From the NCBI GenBank assembly GCA_025201345.1, contig JAIXMG010000025.1, forward strand, positions 62,001-126,000: a stretch of DNA of 64,000 bases, written 5' to 3'. Shown piece after piece: positions 57,015 through 64,000 of this stretch. The translations under genes were made by a program, and so were the position numbers. Numbering within the stretch: position 1 is the first letter of the stretch; every line of letters begins with the position of its first letter. The stretch is from Thamnidium elegans (taxonomy: Eukaryota; Mucoromycota; Mucoromycetes; Mucorales; Mucoraceae). The notes under the pieces were generated by a model. That model was not told the origin of the DNA. It did not search any database and was given only the letters and a program-made list of their open reading frames with translations.

Positions 57015-57929
57015 TCTTTTTTTCTACTCCCCCCTTTTTTTAATACGAGCATTTCCTGATTTCCTTTAACCTCCTGTACTTCAATTTTAATAGATAATTT
57101 TATAATATAAATTATTGTCGTAAGGATTTAGCTATAGCTATAGAATGTCTTGTAGAGGAACATATACATTTATACCGAACGGTATATTAAATGATATCTT
57201 GATTGTTAGTTGTTCTATCATGTTTGAAAGCTGGGCAGTCTGGTTTTAGGCAACGCAAAGTTCCAAATATTTTTGTATTGTCTGATCGTCTGGGAGGAGC
57301 AATAGTGAAATGGCAATACACATATAATTGGGAAATCATGTATTCGTCTGTCATGATTGTTGGTATGTATCTGCTACGTACTTTTTCAAGTCATTTTCCT
57401 CCTCGTCTATCATAAACTTTAATACAACTACCAGCGTTACCAATAGTCATTATCGGAGTAACTTATTTTGAGTCTCTTTTCACAAATCTACGCTCTTTAG
57501 CGGTTGCGCGGTCTTTGGCTCTAACAGTACGAAGCTCAGCGGTTCTTCTTTCTCTAGACATGATCCGAGGATTGTACTATATACAGGTTAATACATTTCA
57601 AATATATTATAAGATATTTTTATTGCTACTAGTCAAATTCAATTCGCATACGCATTAATTAGCACCAACATTTATAAAAATTTATATATTAAATACTATA
57701 TTCAAGGTGTATACATATATGTGAAGAGGGGGAAGAGGAAGGGAGAGAAAGTTTTTTTTTTTTTTTTTTTATGCGCCTAAAAAAAAAATCATATAAAATG
57801 GTATCATTTGTACAAATCATCACTGACAGATTTTTTTTTTTTTCCTTCATAAAAAAAAAAAAAATTAGTACTATAAATGTTTACCGTCAGAAAAAAAAAC
57901 CATCAAAATATGCTTCTCCCGTTTTTTTT
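57015..57929. other. Convergent spacer with one basic mini-ORF
   Basis: Between the hypothetical gene and UPF1. A minus mini-ORF at 57463-57561 reads SRERRTAELRTVRAKDRATA then KERRFVKRDSK (32 codons), highly basic and strikingly regular for such AT-rich DNA. It could be a remnant exon or a very small protein. The plus ORF at 57203-57415 is unassigned. T and A runs fill 57750-57930. Confidence 0.4.
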
Positions 57930-60900
57930 TTAAAACTGTGTATAGGATTGACTAGCTTGACTTCTAATATCAAAATCTTGACTCATCAACGCGGAGACAT
58001 CTTGAGACTTGTAATCATCATAAGGGTACTGACTATCTTGACTCATGGTATTTTGACTTGCCATTTCACTCATCATACGTAACCTATCACTTTGAGAAAG
58101 TGCTAACCCAATAGATGTTTGACTACTATACAGATTCTGTGAGTTACCCGCAACACTGCCGCCATCCATACTTTGCCATCCCATCGCATGGTTAGCAAAC
58201 GTAGAAGATCCAGGTACATATCGACTGGGATCATTATCCGACTTCATGTTCTTTCTTTGGAACACACTCGACTGAGATAAATCCTGTGTAAATGGACCAC
58301 TAGCAGATGGAATAAATGGAATACTAAACTGCGAGTTTGGTAACGACCCAACTTCAGATGGGATATATCCAATAGGATCATGAGTCTGCATAAATTCTTG
58401 TCCATACGCGTTTTTACCACCCGATTTACGTGTATCGTTAGGTAACGGAGCCTTTGCAAATGCTTCACGAGCATCCACCTGATGCGCTAAACCTTGTCTA
58501 AACTTATCATCCTTTCTGTAACTCTTTCTTGGTCTGTTGAATTGAATCATGGATACTCGCAAGTTATTTAAAGCACCGTCTACTAAACAGCCCTTTTCCT
58601 TGTAGTGCACTAATAAATGATGCCATAATGGATGTCTGCTCAAGATCTTGGGGTTACCCAAGATAACCACACCGTACTTGGCACGTGTCAAAGCAACATT
58701 TAAACGTCTAGGATCACTCAAGAAACCAATACCTTGATGTTCATTGGATCGAACACAACTTAAAATAATATAATCCTTTTCACGGCCTTGGAACGCATCG
58801 ACACTAGCAACTTCGATTTCCTTATAAAGATCTTTACGTAACGAGCCGTTGAATTGCATGTACTGAACAATATAAGAACGTTGACCTTCGTACGGTGTGA
58901 CAACACCAATTTGAGATGGCAAGATACCAGATTTCATAAATCGAGTGACAATCTTTTCGCAATTAGAAGCTTCTGTTCTATTTAAATAAGAGGTACCAGA
59001 TGTAGAGATTTCTTCATTACCCAAGTTTACATAAAACATCATGGGCGTTTCAGGTACAGGCCAAGGAAAATCAACATTCTTTCGGATACGTTCTTGAGTT
59101 GTAATACCATTTTGCAAAGTACCTTCATAAAACATATTACTAGGGAATTCAGAAAGACAAGGATGCATACGGTATTGTACTTGTAAACGAATAGGTCGAA
59201 TACCAAGAATCACTAATCTTTCAAATAAAGATTGACATAACCCAGCACGAGCTGCCTTTTTATTCATAATGACAGGTCCCAACTGTTGATGATCACCTAC
59301 CAAGACAGCTTGCTTACATCCAAGCACGAGAGGGATCATACATTCGGGTTCAGAAGCTTGCGTAGCTTCATCAATCAATACAGTTCTGAATCTCAACTTG
59401 GCAACACGAGGATCACCGGCACCGACACTGGTACAGCAAATAACATCAGCGTTCTGCAAGATCTCTCTTTCACACGCTCTCTTTAACGACTTGTATTTCT
59501 TTTCATCGTACGCACTTAATTCACCTTGATCACGTTTTAAATGAATTAGTTTCTGTAATTCAACGTTGGTGTCATTATTGTGTACTTGCTCATGCAAAGT
59601 CAAGAAAGAAACAGGAGAGTCTAATTCTTCACGCGATTTAGCAGTGATACGAACAACCTTTAAACCAGTTTGATGGATCTTTTCAGCAAGTTGGTCAACG
59701 GCTACGTTGGAGGGAGCACAGACAAGAACTTGGCCTGGGTTCATCTTGGCTAAATGGTAAACCACAGAAGCGGATGTCACGGTCTTACCGGTACCGGGAG
59801 GCCCTTGGATTAAACTCAAGGGTTTTTGAAGAACGGCTTTAACTGCATATACTTGAGAATGATTTAATTCTGGAAGGTTAGGAGCGGAAAATCTGTAATA
59901 CATATTAGTACACAACACACACACACACACACACACACAATTTTTTTTTCTCTTTTACCTCTTGGGCATTTGAGTCTTCAACATTTGAGGCTCAACATCG
60001 TGTCCTAAAAGACGATGATAGATATATCCACTCACACTTGTTTCATCGACAGCAAAGGTCTTCATTGCAGATTGCATACGATCGAAGGAAGTAGACTTCC
60101 ATACAAAATCAACTGAGAAATTATGTGTGCAGTCAGTAGGTGCTTTACCGGGTCTAGTTAATTCCAAAGCAACTTCGTCGCTGACATTATTAGGAATCTT
60201 GATGACATGACCAGCAGCTTGCCATGCTTCGTGCAATTCACCACGGTAACGAAGACAGAGTTCGTCGCCGACAGCTAACTTGATTTCACCAAGTTCTAAT
60301 TTAGGGAAATAAAACCAAGCAATGTTCTTTTGGTTTAATCCGACATCCCAACGTACAACAATATCGTCACAAGTCTAGAAGAAAAAAAAAGAAAAAAAAA
60401 AGACGCGTGATATAAGTATATATCACAAAATTGCCCTTTTTTTTTTTTTTTTTTACCTGAGATTCCTTTAATTTTTTATCATAATCTGCTTCCATCATCA
60501 CAAGTGGACCAAAGATATTTTGGTACTGATAGGCATCCTCATATCTCAGCATAACAGGGTGAGGTTCGTCATCTACACCAGGTTTTTCCAAATCCTCTAA
60601 AGTAGCTTCACCGTTATCTTTCCATAAATCCTCCAACTTGTTGATCTGCGTAGCGGAAATTTGACGAGCACGAAGTTGTTCCTGGTCAGAAGGAATCTTT
60701 ACAAGCCAAGTTAAAAAACATCTGTCGTCGATCAAGGGCATCCATTGAGTTGTATCCCAATTCATATCCTTGGAAGAAGGAACTGCAGCACAAGGTTGTC
60801 TAAAATAAAGAAAGTTAAATATAACAGTGAAAAAAAAACACCCCCAATGATTTTTTTTTTTTTTACCTGCAAATTAAAACAACAACTGTATCACTTTTTG

Positions 60901-61420
60901 CTGGAATAAAACCCAACAAAAAGACATTACGACATCCACAATTATAACATTCCAACACGGTGTCTCCAAGAGGAGATTCAGGATGTAACGACACCTCTTT
61001 ATGCTTGGCTCTGACTAAATGATTAATGATATGCGAACCAGAGGTATTTCCTCTCGAGTTACAGAACCATCGGTCACAGGTGACGCACTTGACAACAGAA
61101 GCGGGTGAATGAATGCCACAATATTTGCATGCATGTACAGGTAAATCCTTCTCTTCCGATTGAACGATTAACTCACCAAAATCATCGGTGTCTTCAAACT
61201 GAAAGTCGTTGACAAATGAAGTTGTACCGTTTGCCTTTGCGTTTTCATCTTCTTGTGCAGTTGAATTGGTGTTTAAACTAAGTGATTGTAATGAAAGTTC
61301 TTCCGTATCATCTTTGGGTGTTTGAGTGAAATCGCTGTACTCGTATTGTGAGGATTGTGTATCGGCAGAGTATTCTAGAAACGTAAAATCATCTTGTGAA
61401 CCTTCTTCAAAGTGATCCAT
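57930..61420 (-). CDS. UPF1: UPF1 RNA helicase (nonsense-mediated decay)
   Basis: ATP-dependent superfamily-1 helicase at the heart of NMD. Four exons. The acidic N-terminus ([17 protein letters not shown]) is followed by the CH zinc domain: [60 protein letters not shown]. The 1B stalk follows ([10 protein letters not shown] joins to [20 protein letters not shown]). RecA domains: [20 protein letters not shown] (Walker A), [39 protein letters not shown] (DEAT box), [40 protein letters not shown] and [20 protein letters not shown]. The C-terminal tail has about a dozen SQ and TQ sites (ending QASQSYTQF), like the SMG1-phosphorylated tail of animal UPF1 and unlike yeast. A CA repeat sits in the intron before the last exon. 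Confidence 0.97.
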
Positions 61421-63083
61421 CTTTTTTTTTTTTAAAAAAAAACAAAAAAGAAAAAAAGAATTTTTTTTAGAAAATGCTTAAAAGGACGCTTTTTAAGTTG
61501 TCGGGACCCCCGAAGACCGCAACGTCGTGTTGAAAATGATTGGACAAGTTGAACCTGTTTAAATATAATTGTCAGCACAAGTCTAAAAAATTACGCCTTT
61601 TTAAATGATTGTAGCCTCTTCTAAAATGTAGAAAATTATATCTCTATTCGATCCTTGCTTATGACACAAGAACTAGAAAAAATCTTCTTGCGCAGCTCTT
61701 GTTGGTACACGTGACCGCAAAGTTTACGCGTCTTCTTCAGGTTTCAGCAACCCGTGCCATTTGTTTTATGTTCATCCACGGTGAACATTTTATCACTGTG
61801 AACACTTGAGAACTGGTTCCAGACTTTTACGGAAATGACCAATAGAACAAATCTTTTCTTTCTCTTATATGTTCTTGTGATGCTTTTTCTTTTCCTTTTC
61901 TCTTTTCTGTTTCTCCCTTTTTAACCTATGGTTCTTAGATAATCGGGCTTCGTTACATTTGGTAGCGGTGTAATTATCAACAGCATTATGCCGAATTCCC
62001 TGTTCCTCCGTATTAAGAAACTGAAATATACTTATCGACTGGAATAAGCAATTGATTGGCACATTGGAAACAGTTGTACTAGCAACGTATCTTCCAAGAT
62101 TTCATTCGACAGAACGAATTTTGTCCCCAAGTTTGAATGTATAAGCTATATATGTAATCTTTTGTTAAGAAAATACATTTGTTGGACATTATATTTTATC
62201 GAAGAATGTAATTTTCTCGAGTTTGATTAATTCTCGGTGTAGTCTTTCTTTTTAGGGTTGTCCACAAACGGTTTAATAGATTATCCAGTGTAGAGTCACG
62301 TGAAGGTTTTAAAAAAGAAAAAAAAAAGGGTCCCCCCCTTGAAGTAATTCACTACAAAAAAAAAAGAAACTTTTTGAATCAAAGATAGCGAAAGCAGAAA
62401 GAAAGTTGCACCTAAAAAAAATAGTTTATAACCAATAAAAAATGAAAAATGACAGGTTTAATTTCTGACAGAATAAATGACAGGTAAAACGGTAAAATAA
62501 AAAGGGGCGGGGGTGATGATTACACGTGAATGATATCTACCAAGCCAAAAAGCTCAAACGAAGGAGGTAGATGAACAAGCCAGAATGGACAACGAAATAT
62601 TGTCCGTTTATGCAGTGCAACACATGACTCTAAACAGAGTTAAACCTGTAATTACTTGTCAACCACAAAATAAAAGAGTTACTTTTTAATAGAAAAAAAA
62701 GGTACCAGATATATTTTCTTCTTCTTCTTCTTCTTTTTCTTGTGTATTTACAAGTAAGATACACCATTTCAAAAAGCACAAAAGATTATCAAATAATGTA
62801 CTAGTAGTAGCTTTATTTTGTGTCATGTGCAGCTTTCAACACCTGACACCATCATGTGATGGACACTGAAAATCGCTCTTTCTCTCTTTTTTTTTTTGTT
62901 TTAAAACTCAAAGGAAAATTTTTATAATTTTTTTCTTTGTTACAACATAGACCAACATAGACATTTCTTTTTTAGCAACAAAATAAAAAAGCAACAACAA
63001 AAAAAGCGAAAAATAAAAATAAAAACAAAAAGTTAACAGTATACACATAAAAAAAAAACCTTTTTTTTTTCTTTTAAAAAAGT
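61421..63083. promoter_or_regulatory. Divergent promoter region between UPF1 and the gene at 63084
   Basis: 1.66 kb without a supported gene. A T12-A9 tract lies just upstream of the UPF1 ATG. The gene at 63084 is preceded by A-rich and T-rich leader. A CT-rich microsatellite (TCTTCTTCTTCTTC) is near 62718. Minus ORFs at 61865-62062 and 62908-63165 are A/T-run artefacts. Confidence 0.5.
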
Positions 63084-63224
63084 ATGAATTCACAAAAAGC
63101 AAACGGTCGTTCGTCTTCACATGTTGGCGATACAGATTCAAAACGTAGACGTCTTGTAGACTCACAAAAAAACAACATGTTCAGGCCGACGCCTGGTCAA
63201 TCTGCCCTTGTAAAGTAACAACTG

Positions 63225-63255
<31 letters not shown>

Positions 63256-63661
63256 TAATATTTATATGAATAGATACAAAATCAATTAACACAATTCTTT
63301 AAACCTACTGAATCAACACCTAATTCACGATCTTCATCTGTAGAAGCAACTAGTCCTTTATCGAATTTAAACATTAGAGATGACCTACCAGAAAAATCTC
63401 GTCATGATTTATTTTTGGAGCAACTTCGATTACGTGAAGAATATAAGCGACGTCAAAAACAAGCCATTGAACAAGAAAAGAGATTAGCTCAGGTACAGTA
63501 TGAAGAAAAGAAAAGACTTTTTATAGAAGAACAACAAAAGAAGGCTGAATTAAAAAAGAGGGGAGTTATGCAGCAGCATATCGAAAACCAGCAGCAAAAT
63601 CAACAACAACAAGCCGAACCATCAATTCAGCAACAAGTTGAGCAGAAACAACCTTTCATTC

Positions 63662-63692
<31 letters not shown>

Positions 63693-64000
63693 GCAAGCTG
63701 AGCATCAACCACTCATGCAGCAACAACAAGCTGAGCATCAACCATTAACTCAACAACGACAGCCAGAACAGCTACAACAGCCACAGCAGCAACAAAGTGA
63801 AAAGGTGGATAGTGACGATGACATTATAATTGATGAAGAAATGACAAATAAAAATGTTTGTATTGGTATGGTCAAGACTGATATTGTAGTAGAGAAATCT
63901 CCATTGATTTTGATCCGTGATGAACAATACGAGATTGTCAGTTTGGAATCAGAAGGCAAATTGAACACTGACAATTATTGTAAGTATATAATAAATTTGA
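63084..64000 (+). CDS. PIP-box, Gln-rich nuclear protein, 5' part (possible HIRAN/SNF2 helicase)
   Basis: Exon 1 (MNSQKANGRSSSHVGDTDSK, then RRRLVDSQKNNMFRPTPGQS) ends CTT and GTAAAG. Exon 2 begins IQNQLTQFFKPTES, where QNQLTQFF is a perfect PCNA-interacting (QxxLxxFF) motif. A charged coiled coil follows (LEQLRLREEYKRRQKQAIEQ and on), then a long Gln/Pro run (63580-63800) and an acidic patch (SDDDIIIDEEM). The last visible part, CIGMVKTDIVVEKSPLILIR then DEQYEIVSLESEGK, resembles the start of a HIRAN domain as in RAD5/HLTF helicases, though that is only a hint. A donor GTAAGT follows at 63980, so the gene continues past the window. The KRRR patch may be an NLS. Confidence 0.7.

Noticed and set aside
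59286..59486. Plus ORF inside UPF1
   Set aside because: Antisense of the helicase core.

Overview
The window is nuclear DNA of a filamentous fungus, most likely Mucoromycota (Mucorales-type). It is very AT-rich. Genes are interrupted by short GT-AG introns (about 40-90 nt) with long T and A runs. The best-conserved genes (eIF3b, DAHP synthase, UPF1) look typically fungal. A carotenoid cleavage oxygenase of the kind used for trisporoid pheromones and the decayed IS630/Tc1, MULE and Fanzor sequences also fit a mucoralean genome. I saw no rRNA, no convincing tRNA and no CRISPR array.

Layout. 1-4010: three minus-strand genes: PEX5 (cut by the window edge), an HSD10-like dehydrogenase and IMP4. 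4.4-5.8 kb: a spliced, decayed Fanzor (eukaryotic TnpB relative). 5.9-11.1 kb: a KY/CYK3-type transglutaminase-like protein and the calcineurin catalytic subunit, both minus. 11.1-13.7 kb: repeat-rich spacer. 13.8-17.0 kb: 6-phosphofructo-2-kinase/fructose-2,6-bisphosphatase and a multi-pass membrane protein. 17.7-22.5 kb: a transposon graveyard with a hairpin MITE, a SWIM-finger MULE remnant and an unrecognised ORF family present in two inverted copies. 24.3-37.3 kb: a low-complexity hypothetical protein, TOM22, glucosamine-6-P deaminase, histidinol phosphatase, DAHP synthase, eIF3b and a tiny secreted protein. 38.6-42.1 kb: a possible tiny membrane protein and a membrane-anchored amidohydrolase. 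42.2-46.8 kb: IS630/Tc1 fragments and an almost complete dead Tc1. 46.9-64 kb: an ER DnaJ, a small hypothetical protein, the carotenoid oxygenase, the mitochondrial Holliday resolvase CCE1, a broken eL42 copy, a TA-flanked MITE, PRP3, a hypothetical protein, UPF1, and the start of a protein with a PCNA-interacting motif.

The genes do not form a pathway cluster. They are mostly housekeeping: protein import (PEX5, TOM22, ER DnaJ), RNA work (IMP4, PRP3, UPF1), translation (eIF3b), Ca2+ signalling (calcineurin), glycolytic control (PFKFB) and amino-acid synthesis (HIS2, DAHP synthase). Several neighbours are packed tail to tail; CCE1 and the carotenoid oxygenase overlap at their stop codons.

The observations most worth a second look are the Fanzor remnant, the inverted ORF family next to the MULE, the TA-flanked MITE with perfect 18-bp ends, the eL42 pseudogene, the recurrent T-run/A-run junctions at acceptors and start codons, and the SQ-rich UPF1 tail.
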